A DNA stretch of 64,000 nucleotides from positions 1 to 64,000 of the forward strand of contig DATBKV010000243.1 in NCBI GenBank assembly GCA_036555745.1. Direction: 5' to 3'. A program made the position numbers and the translations under genes. This DNA is from VAZQ01 sp036555745 (GTDB lineage: Bacteria > Pseudomonadota > Alphaproteobacteria > Rhizobiales > Xanthobacteraceae). Position 1 is the stretch's first letter, and every line of letters starts with the position of its first letter. Shown here piece after piece: positions 23,677 to 31,052 of this stretch. The notes under the pieces were generated by a model that saw only the letters and a list, made by a program, of their open reading frames with translations, did no database searches and was not told the origin of the DNA.

Positions 23677-25527
23677 TCAGTGACCGGCATGCGCCTTGAG
23701 CGCGGCGAGGTCGGCCTCGCTGCGGAGCGTCATCACGCCCATCTGGTTGGTGCGGTAGACGGGCAGGATGACCTTGGTCGCGCCGCTGCGTTCGTCGAGC
23801 GAGATGTGGCGGATCTCGGTGCCGCGCACCGGCAGTTCGAAGATCGTCCAGCTTCCGGCGGCCGGGTCGTATTTGAGGATCTGATCGTTGGTCCAGAGAT
23901 TGCCCCACACGTTGTGGTTCTTGTCCACGACCAGGTGATAGGGCTGCATCGCCGTGGGGTCCGGCAGCGGCACGATCGTCGTCGCCATCGTCCTGGTGTC
24001 GATGCGGGTCAGGCTGCCGCCCCAGGAATTGCCAACCCAGAGCACGTCCGCGTTCTTGTCGGTGCCCATGCGGCGCGGCCCCTGCTGCCAGGGCAACGGG
24101 CTGTTGAACGACAGCTCGTCGAACCTGTCATAGAACGCACGCGCCTGCGGCGTGAGGCGCTCGAGCTCGGCCTGCACCACGGGCAGCTTCACCTCCGAGG
24201 TCTTGCCGGTGGCGACATCGCCCTTGCCGACAGTGTCGAACGCCATCTGGGTCCACCAGCCATTGCCATCGCGATCACCGGCGGCGCCATAGGTCATGCC
24301 GGTGCCGCGCGCGGTCTTGTAAGCGAGCGACTTGAAGTCGCTGAAGCGCTCGGTCTCGGGATCGAAGCGCACCGCGCCGTCCGGCGCCGACGCCCAGACC
24401 TTGCCCTTGCCATCGACGTCGAGCGTCACCGCTCCGCCCAGCGGCGACATGTTCGGCGGCGTCATATAGACGTCGATCTTCTCGGTTTTGGGATCAAGCC
24501 GGCCGAGGCTGCGGCGGCCAGGATTGACGTCAAACCAGAAGATGCCCTGCTGATCGCGCACCAGCCCGTGCGCGTTGGCGGCGAGACCATCGTTGCGGCT
24601 GACCTTCAGGAATCTCACCTCGCCGGTCTTGCCGTCGACGCGCCCGACCGTGACCTGGCGGTTGGGATTGTTGGACGTGAACCAGAGATTGCCGTCGAAA
24701 TCCATGCCGCCATCGTGGGTGATGAGACCGAGCTTGGAGGGCGTTCCCAGCGACCAGTCGGTGCCGTCATTGGTCTGGTAGGCGGTGCCGATGCCGGCGT
24801 CGCGCACCATCGGGAGGTCGTAGAGCCTCCACACCACGCGCGCCGCTTCGCCAGCCGGCCGCGGGCGCGGCGTGAGCTTGAGCGAGCTTTGTCCCGGACC
24901 GCGCGCGCGGGCGAGATAGGCCGCGAGCTCTCTCTGATTGAAGTCGATGATAGCGTTGGGCCGCGGGTTGGCGGGATAGACGCCGGTATTGGGCACAACC
25001 TTCATCAGGTCGATGATCTTGCTCCAGCCCTCCTCGTCGAAGCGGAACTGCAGCACGTAGCTGGGAGTGTGGCAGCCGGTGCAGGCGTTGCGGAACACCC
25101 GCTTGATGCGCGCGTCCTCCGCGTTCGCCTCCGGCAACCCTGCCATCAGCATCTCGCCCGGGAGCTGGCGCACCTGACGCTCGAAATCGGTGATCGGCGC
25201 GAGCGAGAGATCGACGCTCTGCGCAGCGCTGAGATCGACCTCGCGTCTGGCCAGATCAAACGCCAGCGTCTGCGCCCAGACGCTGTAGGTGCCCTCCGGC
25301 AGCGGCGGGAAATAATATGCGCCCTGCGCGTCGGTATAGACGCTGGTGGTGATGGTGCTGCCGTGCGCCTTGGCGGAGACCGTGACGCCATCCAGTTTCT
25401 CACCCGCCGTCGAGGTAACCATTCCGCTGAGCAGGCGGTCGGCGGCCGGCGCCGGCGTTGCAAGACTGGCAGCGGCGGCGAGACTCGCGGCAATGAGGGC
25501 GACGATGCCCGACCGATGTGCCTTCAT
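23677..25527 (-). CDS. Exported haem-binding beta-propeller protein with N-terminal carboxypeptidase-regulatory-like domain
   Basis: A 616-residue exported fusion. Residues 1-29 form a signal peptide (APAAD). Residues about 32-110 are a carboxypeptidase-regulatory-like beta-sandwich (GVTVSAKAHGSTITTSVYTD, then GTYSVWAQ). A c-type haem site CTGCH is at 149-153. From about 215 on there is a streptogramin-lyase/NHL-like propeller with repeats such as GMDFDGNLWFTSNNPN, GLVRDQQGIFWFDVNPG and VVDKNHNVWGNLW. It is transcribed with, and 24 bp downstream of, a small cytochrome c. The pair may be a periplasmic redox enzyme and its carrier; the substrate is unknown. The domain combination is unusual but recurs in related bacteria. 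Confidence 0.82.
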   Translation of the reverse strand: MKAHRSGIVALIAASLAAAASLATPAPAADRLLSGMVTSTAGEKLDGVTVSAKAHGSTITTSVYTDAQGAYYFPPLPEGTYSVWAQTLAFDLARREVDLSAAQSVDLSLAPITDFERQVRQLPGEMLMAGLPEANAEDARIKRVFRNACTGCHTPSYVLQFRFDEEGWSKIIDLMKVVPNTGVYPANPRPNAIIDFNQRELAAYLARARGPGQSSLKLTPRPRPAGEAARVVWRLYDLPMVRDAGIGTAYQTNDGTDWSLGTPSKLGLITHDGGMDFDGNLWFTSNNPNRQVTVGRVDGKTGEVRFLKVSRNDGLAANAHGLVRDQQGIFWFDVNPGRRSLGRLDPKTEKIDVYMTPPNMSPLGGAVTLDVDGKGKVWASAPDGAVRFDPETERFSDFKSLAYKTARGTGMTYGAAGDRDGNGWWTQMAFDTVGKGDVATGKTSEVKLPVVQAELERLTPQARAFYDRFDELSFNSPLPWQQGPRRMGTDKNADVLWVGNSWGGSLTRIDTRTMATTIVPLPDPTAMQPYHLVVDKNHNVWGNLWTNDQILKYDPAAGSWTIFELPVRGTEIRHISLDERSGATKVILPVYRTNQMGVMTLRSEADLAALKAHAGH

Positions 25528-25551
25528 GGCGCTTCTCCCGATGTTGTCCGT

Positions 25552-25890
25552 TCACCGGCTCTCGGCCGCGGGCACCGCCTTGAGATAGGCGATGATCGCA
25601 TCGACCTCGGCCGGTTTTAGGTAATGCTTGAACGCGGGCATGCGCGGCGTGCCTTCGCTGATGACGGCGCGGATGACGTCGTCGTTGCCGGAGCCGGTGT
25701 CCTTGGACAGGCGCGGACCATAGGTCCGGGCGTTGAGCGCCGGCGGCAGGTGGCATATGCCGCAGGACTGCGCGAATACCCGTCGACCGAGCCTCTGGGT
25801 ATCGTCGAGCGTGTCAGCCGCTGGTTGGGCCGACGCGACCTGCGCCCAGCCTGCCAGCGCGACCGAGAGAGCAGCGGCGCTGCGTTTCAT
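25552..25890 (-). CDS. Small monohaem cytochrome c
   Basis: A 112-residue class I cytochrome c with a signal peptide ending at about AQVASA21 and the haem site CGICH at 43-47. The sixth ligand is probably the Met in GTPRMPAFKHYL. The ATG at 25890 (MKRSAAAL) gives a normal signal peptide; an upstream extension to 26028 does not. It is 24 bp upstream of the haem/propeller fusion on the same strand, so it is likely its electron partner. It also ends in the AIIAYLKAVP helix typical of this class. Confidence 0.88.
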   Translation of the reverse strand: MKRSAAALSVALAGWAQVASAQPAADTLDDTQRLGRRVFAQSCGICHLPPALNARTYGPRLSKDTGSGNDDVIRAVISEGTPRMPAFKHYLKPAEVDAIIAYLKAVPAAESR

Positions 25891-26209
25891 ACGAGTCCTC
25901 CCCGACAGCGATTTTTGAAAAAAGTCTATGCCGGCGACGCGGCGAGCGGAAGCCACGACCCACGACCCCATCGCTTGCCCGGCATGCATGAACCGGGGGT
26001 GGGGCCGCCTGAACCGGCCCGAGCGCACGCGACTTTCGGGAAGGCGGCCGCACTGTTAGCATTTGTGCTCCAATCCAGCCCCGGCAGGGGAGCCTGTTGC
26101 TTGCAGCGCCGGTCGGAAGTCGGTTCGCATTCGCTATCGAGACCATGCCCCTTCCGGTGCCGCACCCATGAGTGATGCTGGGCACCCAATGCGCGGGTGA
26201 GGAGCAATC
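25891..26209. other. Intergenic region, divergent promoters of cytochrome c and universal stress protein
   Basis: The 319-bp gap between divergent genes contains no recognisable ORF, RNA or repeat. No FixK-like TTGAT-N4-ATCAA box was seen, unlike the other stress-protein promoters of the window. A short TTTTTGAAAAAA palindrome lies near 25911-25922. Confidence 0.5.
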
Positions 26210-27043
26210 ATGATCAAGGACCTCGTCGTAAATCTCTCGCTGCGCGACGCCCCGGACGTTGCGTTGGATTTCGCGGTTTCCGCCGCTGCCGCGCTCGACG
26301 CGCACCTTGCGGGAGTGGCCTTCGTCTGCGAGCCGAGCGTCCCGGCGATGATGGACATGTACGGCATGCCCGCCGATGTGATCGAGGCCCAGCGCAGCGT
26401 GAACGAGAAGACGGCGAAAACCGCCGTTAGCCGGCTCGATGAAGCCGCACGGAGGGCAGCCGTCTCGGCCGCCGCACGCACCCTCGACACGTCAGTCGCC
26501 AACGCTCCCGGCCTGTTCGCGCAGATTGCGCGGCGGTTCGATCTTTCGGTCGTCGGCCAGCCGGAGTCGGAGCGACCCGCGCTCGACACGCTCGTGGTCG
26601 AGGCGGCGCTGTTCGAGAGCGGCCGGCCGGTGCTGGTCGTCCCCTACATTCAACGCGCACCGCTCGGGCTCGATCATGTGATCCTGGCCTGGGACGGCAG
26701 TCGGAGCGCGGCACGCGCCGCCGCCGACGCCGTGCCGTTCCTTGCCCGCAGCAAGCTGGTCGAGGTGGTGATGGTCGCCAGCGAGCCCGCCAAGAGCGAT
26801 GAGATGCCCGGCGCCGATATCGCCCACCATCTCGCGCGTCATGGCGCCAAGGTGGAGGTCAACCGCATCGTCACCACCGAGACCGATGTCGCCAGCACCA
26901 TCCTGTCGCATGCGGCGGACGTCTCGGCCGATCTGCTGGTCATGGGCGGCTACGGTCATTCGCGGCTGCGGGAGTTCGTGCTCGGCGGCGCCACGCGGGC
27001 AATTCTGGGCTCGATGACGCTTCCGACGCTGCTATCGCATTGA
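26210..27043 (+). CDS. Universal stress protein, tandem UspA domains
   Basis: A 277-residue protein with two UspA folds in tandem. The second ends in the ATP-binding signature GGYGHSRLREFVLGGATRAI (G-2x-G-9x-G-S/T type). The first is degenerate, as is usual in this arrangement. USPs bind ATP or AMP and promote survival under starvation or low oxygen. It is the first of five tandem-type USPs in the window. Here no FixK-like box was found upstream. The following sigma factor gene is 130 bp away and probably independent. No partner or ligand can be inferred beyond the fold. Confidence 0.88.
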   Translation: MIKDLVVNLSLRDAPDVALDFAVSAAAALDAHLAGVAFVCEPSVPAMMDMYGMPADVIEAQRSVNEKTAKTAVSRLDEAARRAAVSAAARTLDTSVANAPGLFAQIARRFDLSVVGQPESERPALDTLVVEAALFESGRPVLVVPYIQRAPLGLDHVILAWDGSRSAARAAADAVPFLARSKLVEVVMVASEPAKSDEMPGADIAHHLARHGAKVEVNRIVTTETDVASTILSHAADVSADLLVMGGYGHSRLREFVLGGATRAILGSMTLPTLLSH

Positions 27044-27173
27044 AGGCTGTGCAAGCGCACCGGCGGCCGCGCAAGGCTACGGGCTTTCCCTTAGGTACAT
27101 CATCGGAATTTCCTTGAACCGTGAGCGGGAGTATCGGGTGTGGTGAATAAACCATGACTTCGGGGGATCAGTC

Positions 27174-27788
27174 ATGCTCACTCTCGCCACCTCATCCCAG
27201 ATTACCATACCGGTAGCCGATAAAACGGCAGCCACTCGCGATGTATCAGACGAAGCCCTGGTGGATGCCATCGCCGCCGGCGACCGTGGCGCGATGCGGA
27301 CGCTTTACCTGCGGCACAATGTGCGGATCTACCGTTTCGTCCTGCGTCTGACCGGCGATGCCGCTTCAGCCGAGGATATCGTCAGCGAGGTCTTCCTCGA
27401 CGTCTGGCGCCAGGCCGCCGCATTCGAGGCGCGGTCGCGAGCCGCCACCTGGATCCTGAGCATTGCCCGCTACAAGGCGCTGTCCGCGCTGCGCGGGCGC
27501 GCGCACGATCGTCTCGACGACGACGCGGCCATGGCGGTCGCGGATCCTGCCGACGATCCCGAGACCGTGCTGCACCATCAGGACCGAAGCGCGATCGTTC
27601 GCAAGTGCCTGTCGCAGCTCTCCGCGATCCATCGCGAGGTGCTCGATCTCGTCTACTATCACGACAAATCGGTGGACGAGGTCGCCGAGATCGTCGGCGT
27701 GCCACCCAGCACCGTGAAGACGCGCATGTTTTACGCGCGCCGCCGCATGGAGGGCCTGCTTGAGAGCGAGGGCGTCGCCCTCAATTGA
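27174..27788 (+). CDS. ECF-type RNA polymerase sigma factor
   Basis: A 204-residue sigma-70 family protein with regions 2 and 4 only. Region 2 includes YLRHNVRIYRFVLRLTGDAA, SAEDIVSEVFLDVWRQAAAF and the WILSIARYKALSALRGR promoter-melting part. Region 4 includes LSAIHREVLDLVYYHDKSVD then EVAEIVGVPPSTVKTRMFYA, a helix-turn-helix. It directs polymerase to a specific set of promoters. No anti-sigma gene is adjacent: the next gene is a small protein of unknown function with its own FixK-like box. The start at 27174 is the first in-frame ATG and may be too long; the conserved part begins near residue 24. Confidence 0.9.
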   Translation: MLTLATSSQITIPVADKTAATRDVSDEALVDAIAAGDRGAMRTLYLRHNVRIYRFVLRLTGDAASAEDIVSEVFLDVWRQAAAFEARSRAATWILSIARYKALSALRGRAHDRLDDDAAMAVADPADDPETVLHHQDRSAIVRKCLSQLSAIHREVLDLVYYHDKSVDEVAEIVGVPPSTVKTRMFYARRRMEGLLESEGVALN

Positions 27789-27818
27789 CGCGGCAGCTCC
27801 GCGGGTCCGTGCCATCGG

Positions 27819-27832
27819 TTGATCCAGATCAT
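27819..27832. promoter_or_regulatory. FixK/FNR-like box upstream of the 27890 gene
   Basis: TTGATCCAGATCAT matches TTGAT-N4-ATCAA with one mismatch. Its centre is 64 bp from the ATG at 27890, so a class II start (-41.5) would give a leader of about 23 bases. Confidence 0.7.
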
Positions 27833-27889
27833 AGGGCGGCGGCCGGCGAGGCCCTATGAAGCCGATAGACGAGAAACGAGGCGATCGAC

Positions 27890-28312
27890 ATGAGCAAGCC
27901 CATTCCGGACAAGGCCGAAGTGACCCTGGAGTATCCCGATAAGTTCTACATCGGAACTTTCGAGCGGACGGCGCGATTTGAGGCCCATCTCGACCCAGCT
28001 GGCATTTCGCTCAGCCTCGACCGTGGCGGCGAGGTGGCCGTGCGCAAGTCGGTTCACATGCATTTCCATTACGCCTTGTTCGCCGACATCCTGCAGGACT
28101 TGGCGCAGACGGTCGCCGCGCTGCCGCCACAAGACGAGGCCCACCGGCAGGCGCTACGCGACGGCGCCAAGGCGCTCTATCTCGCGCTCGGCGGGGATGC
28201 GGAGCAGGCGGCGAGCCAATCCGCAACGCAGGCCGCCGGAGCACGCGGCAGCGCCGACCTTGAGGGCATATCGCCCGAGGAGGAGGTCCTCTTGCTGCAC
28301 GTCATTGAGTAA
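27890..28312 (+). CDS. Small protein of unknown function, FixK-box controlled
   Basis: A 140-residue cytosolic protein that I do not recognise. It has a beta-rich N-terminal half (KAEVTLEYPDKFYIGTFERT, HLDPAGISLSLDRGG) with HMHFHYALF around residue 56, then a helical stretch and an Ala/Gln-rich low-complexity segment (about 103-125) ending in an acidic tail. No membrane span or known motif was seen. The clustered histidines could bind metal, but this is a guess. A FixK-like box lies 58 bp upstream, and the CBS-BON gene follows after 38 bp. It is therefore probably the first gene of an oxygen-limitation operon. Confidence 0.75.
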   Translation: MSKPIPDKAEVTLEYPDKFYIGTFERTARFEAHLDPAGISLSLDRGGEVAVRKSVHMHFHYALFADILQDLAQTVAALPPQDEAHRQALRDGAKALYLALGGDAEQAASQSATQAAGARGSADLEGISPEEEVLLLHVIE

Positions 28313-28350
28313 GCCGGCGCTGCAGCCAATTTCCCGAATGGAGCCGAGCC

Positions 28351-29043
28351 ATGAAAGCTGCCGACGTGATGGTGACGAATGTCGTCACGGTCGGTCCTGA
28401 CGCATGTGTTCAGGACGTTGCCCGCATCCTCATCGATTGCCGCATCAGCGCCGTCCCCGTCGTGGGATCCGATGGCAGGCTCGTGGGGATCGTCAGCGAG
28501 GGCGACCTCATGCGCCGCGTCGAGGCCGGCACCGGCCGCAGGCGGCCGTGGTGGCTTGCCATTCTCACCGGCAAGGACGTGCTGGCCAGCGAATTCGTCA
28601 AGGAACATTCGCGCAAGGTCGCGGACGTCATGACGCGTCAGGTGGTAACAGCGGCCCCCGACACGCCGTTGTGGGCGGTTGCGAACCTTCTGGAGAAGAA
28701 CGCCATCAAGCGGGTCCCGATCGTGCAGGACGGCAAGGTCGTCGGCATCGTCAGCCGTGCGAACCTCCTGCAGGCGCTGGCCAGTTTCAGCAAACGGATG
28801 GAATCTGCGACCCCTGAGGACGATGCGAAAATCCGCGAGCGGGTGCTCACCCAGCTCAAGGCCGAGCCCTGGACCAGGCCGTCGCTGATCAATGTGATCG
28901 TGCAGGACGGCACGGTCGAGCTGTGGGGCGTCGTCGATTCCGCCTCCGAGAAGAAGGCGGTCCGGGTCGCCGCCGAGGTCACCCCGGGCGTGCGTGCGGT
29001 GAACGACAATCTGATCATTCGTCCGGCGGAGTCCGGCTACTGA
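28351..29043 (+). CDS. CBS-domain pair plus BON-domain protein
   Basis: A 230-residue protein with two CBS motifs (about residues 7-60, ADVMVTNVVTVGPDACVQDV; and 92-150, VADVMTRQVVTAAPDTPLWA) and a C-terminal BON-like domain (about 165-225, INVIVQDGTVELWGVVDSAS then VRVAAEVTPGVRAVNDNL). CBS pairs bind adenosyl nucleotides, and BON domains contact phospholipid or membrane proteins. Together they suggest an energy-state sensor. It follows the FixK-box gene by 38 bp and is likely co-transcribed with it. A paralogue with the same architecture is at 43490-44179. Confidence 0.88.
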   Translation: MKAADVMVTNVVTVGPDACVQDVARILIDCRISAVPVVGSDGRLVGIVSEGDLMRRVEAGTGRRRPWWLAILTGKDVLASEFVKEHSRKVADVMTRQVVTAAPDTPLWAVANLLEKNAIKRVPIVQDGKVVGIVSRANLLQALASFSKRMESATPEDDAKIRERVLTQLKAEPWTRPSLINVIVQDGTVELWGVVDSASEKKAVRVAAEVTPGVRAVNDNLIIRPAESGY

Positions 29044-29152
29044 CGCTGCCGCGCGAGGGCGGCTGTTTTCAGCTCGACATGGCGCAGGGGAACGACCGCA
29101 TTGCGCGGCGTTGCGTCTGGCAGGTCCGGCAGATTTACGGCTCGAGTTCAAT

Positions 29153-29974
29153 TCAGTGTGACAACATGCAACAGACCGGGCTATTGGCAAGCAGCTCATG
29201 GGTAACGCCGCCGAACATCCATTCGCCTAAGCGGCTGTGGCCGTATCCGCCGGCCACGACCAGGTCGGCATTCTCCGCGCGCACCAGTTCGATGAGCTCG
29301 GTCGCAGCCGGGCGCTGCGCGCGCCGCCAGATCTCGTCCGCCACCGGGATGCCGTGGCGCGCGAGGTAGCGCCCAACATCGGCAAGAATCGTCTGCTCCC
29401 GCGCATCCGCGCCGTCCTCGCCGATCTCGACCAGAAGGACATCCCGCGCTCGCCGCAGGAACGGGATGGCATCGCGCAGAGCCCGTCGGCACTCGCGCGT
29501 ATCCTTGCACGCAACCACCACGCGGCGAAGCGTAAGCGGAGCGACGATCTCGGGCACCACCAGAACCGGCCGTCCCGCCCGCAACAGGATGACGCCGGGC
29601 TCCACCGGCTCGTGCAGGTTGCCGCCGGTGCGCCGGGGGCCGACAATGATGAGGTCCGCCGCCCTCGCCTCCCGCGACACCAGCTCGAACGGCAGATCAA
29701 GCGCGGTGCGCCATTCGACCTCTTTGAGATGCTGCCCGCGAGCCTGGAACTTCTTGCCCATCTCCTGCAAGCGTGCCGTCAGCCTGCGACAGTCGTGCTC
29801 CGTCGGCTCGCCATAGACGACAACCCCGCCTGCGGCGAAAGCCGGGCGCAGCGCCAGGCCCGCGATTCCGATGAGTGCCGCCTCGAAGCGCTCCGCCAAG
29901 TCGAGCGCAAGATCAACTCTTCCCTCGCAGTCGTGCTCGACGTCGAGGTGAACCATCATCGCTGCAAACGACAT
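29153..29974 (-). CDS. Universal stress protein, tandem UspA domains
   Basis: A 273-residue tandem-domain USP ending GGYGHSRLGEWMFGGVTHEL followed by LANSPVCCMLSH, so the C-terminal ATP site is intact and closely resembles that of the USP at 41591-42409. A FixK-like box (30028-30041) lies 54 bp upstream. The gene is convergent with the CBS-BON gene and downstream of a cytochrome c gene reading the same way, with a 93-bp gap containing the box. The role is survival under oxygen or energy limitation by analogy with FNR/FixK-controlled USPs. The ligand is not known. Confidence 0.88.
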   Translation of the reverse strand: MSFAAMMVHLDVEHDCEGRVDLALDLAERFEAALIGIAGLALRPAFAAGGVVVYGEPTEHDCRRLTARLQEMGKKFQARGQHLKEVEWRTALDLPFELVSREARAADLIIVGPRRTGGNLHEPVEPGVILLRAGRPVLVVPEIVAPLTLRRVVVACKDTRECRRALRDAIPFLRRARDVLLVEIGEDGADAREQTILADVGRYLARHGIPVADEIWRRAQRPAATELIELVRAENADLVVAGGYGHSRLGEWMFGGVTHELLANSPVCCMLSH

Positions 29975-30027
29975 TATCCCTTCCCGTCGCCGCGGGCCGC
30001 TGATGGCGCTACCGCGGCACCCAAGTC

Positions 30028-30041
30028 ATGATGCAAATCAA
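30028..30041. promoter_or_regulatory. FixK/FNR-like box upstream of universal stress protein
   Basis: ATGATGCAAATCAA differs from TTGAT-N4-ATCAA at one position. It lies 54 bp before the ATG at 29974, between that gene and the cytochrome c gene. Confidence 0.65.
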
Positions 30042-30067
30042 CGTCGCGCCTGATGCCAAACACCGCG

Positions 30068-30412
30068 TTACCGCTCCTGGATCGATTTGAGATAGGCGAG
30101 GATCGCACCGACGTCCTCCGGCCCGAAGGCGAACTCGGGCATGTCCGGATGGCCCACCGACAAGCCTTCCGCCAAGGCTTCCCCGAGGCCGTCGATCGGA
30201 TAGCGACGCGCGAGCGTTCGAAACGGCGGCGCTTCCGGATGCGGGCTCGCTCCAGCCCTGCCGATCGCGTGGCAGCGGGCACAGCTCTTGGCCAGCAGGG
30301 CCTCCCCGCGTTTGAGCGGCGCGATGCCTTCCTGCGCGGAGGCCGCGGACAGGGTCACGGCGGTCATCGCGACCACCGCAAGCAAAATGCGCCAGGAACG
30401 GCACCCGCGCAT
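30068..30412 (-). CDS. Small monohaem cytochrome c
   Basis: A 114-residue exported cytochrome c. The signal peptide runs to about SAASAQ28, and the haem site is CARCHAIG. The probable axial Met is in HPDMPEFAF, and the sequence closes with the VGAILAYLKSIQER helix. The ATG at 30412 is one base after the stop of the receiver protein gene, so the two are translationally linked. It lies opposite the cbb3 oxidase operon and may feed that oxidase. The immediate upstream promoter is FixK-like. Which donor or acceptor it serves cannot be told from sequence. Confidence 0.88.
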   Translation of the reverse strand: MRGCRSWRILLAVVAMTAVTLSAASAQEGIAPLKRGEALLAKSCARCHAIGRAGASPHPEAPPFRTLARRYPIDGLGEALAEGLSVGHPDMPEFAFGPEDVGAILAYLKSIQER

Positions 30413-30413
30413 G

Positions 30414-30809
30414 CTAGAGCCGGCTCTCGGCGACGAGGTCGCGAATCTTGTCGAACAGCGCGTTGCCGAGCAGCGGCTTTTCGACGATGGGAATGCCAGC
30501 CTTTTGCGCCCGCGCGCGCACCGACCAATTGGGGTGGCTGGTGATGAGGATTGCCGGCGCCGCGAACTGGCGCGCACGCAGAAGCGCTATGAGATCAAGC
30601 CCCTGCATGTCCGGCATGTTCTGGTCGACGACGAAACAGCTGCAGCGCCCGAGGTCGACGTCCGCCAGGAGCTCGGCCACGCTGGCGTAGCTGCGTACCG
30701 CGAGCCCTTCGATCTCGAGCGAGAACTTGAGCGAATTGCGCACGGCGAGGTCGTCATCGATGACGATGACGACGAATCCGGAAGCCAACATTTCTTGCAC
30801 GGCCATCAT
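30414..30809 (-). CDS. Stand-alone response regulator receiver domain
   Basis: A 131-residue single receiver domain with no output domain. Acidic pocket residues are in VIVIDDDLAVRNS. The phosphorylation Asp is in FVVDQNMPDMQG, the conserved Thr/Ser in ILITSHP, and the Lys in PIVEKPLLG. Its family resembles FixJ-type receivers. The start is uncertain among Met codons at 30809, 30806 and 30791. It is transcribed with the cytochrome c gene and divergent from ccoN. FixK-like boxes lie in the shared promoter. No histidine kinase is in the window; as a receiver-only protein it may act on a kinase or as a phosphate sink. Confidence 0.88.
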   Translation of the reverse strand: MMAVQEMLASGFVVIVIDDDLAVRNSLKFSLEIEGLAVRSYASVAELLADVDLGRCSCFVVDQNMPDMQGLDLIALLRARQFAAPAILITSHPNWSVRARAQKAGIPIVEKPLLGNALFDKIRDLVAESRL

Positions 30810-30857
30810 GGTCGCCCGCTTTCGCCGCCAGCAAGCACGCAAGCGAGGATGGCCGCT

Positions 30858-30871
30858 TTGATTTGGCTCAA
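30858..30871. promoter_or_regulatory. FixK/FNR-like box upstream of the receiver-cytochrome pair
   Basis: TTGATTTGGCTCAA, one mismatch to the consensus, sits 49 bp before the receiver gene start at 30809 in the divergent promoter with ccoN. Confidence 0.65.
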
Positions 30872-30942
30872 ATCGCCGCCGGCAAGACGCCGCTGGCGGG
30901 CCACGGCGCAACCGCGAGGCATGCCGGCAAACCGGCCGCGGT

Positions 30943-30956
30943 TTGATTTGCATCAA
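30943..30956. promoter_or_regulatory. FixK/FNR box upstream of ccoNOQP
   Basis: TTGATTTGCATCAA is a perfect TTGAT-N4-ATCAA anaerobox, 96 bp before the ccoN ATG. A class II start would fall near 30991. FixK/FNR control of cbb3 oxidase operons is well established. Confidence 0.85.
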
Positions 30957-31052
30957 AGCCGCTCTCACTGCATCGCACCATGGTTCTCAGCCAACGGTGC
31001 GTCGCGCGCCACGGCAGCTCGGCTGCGCATCAAGATCGAGGACACCAAGGAC

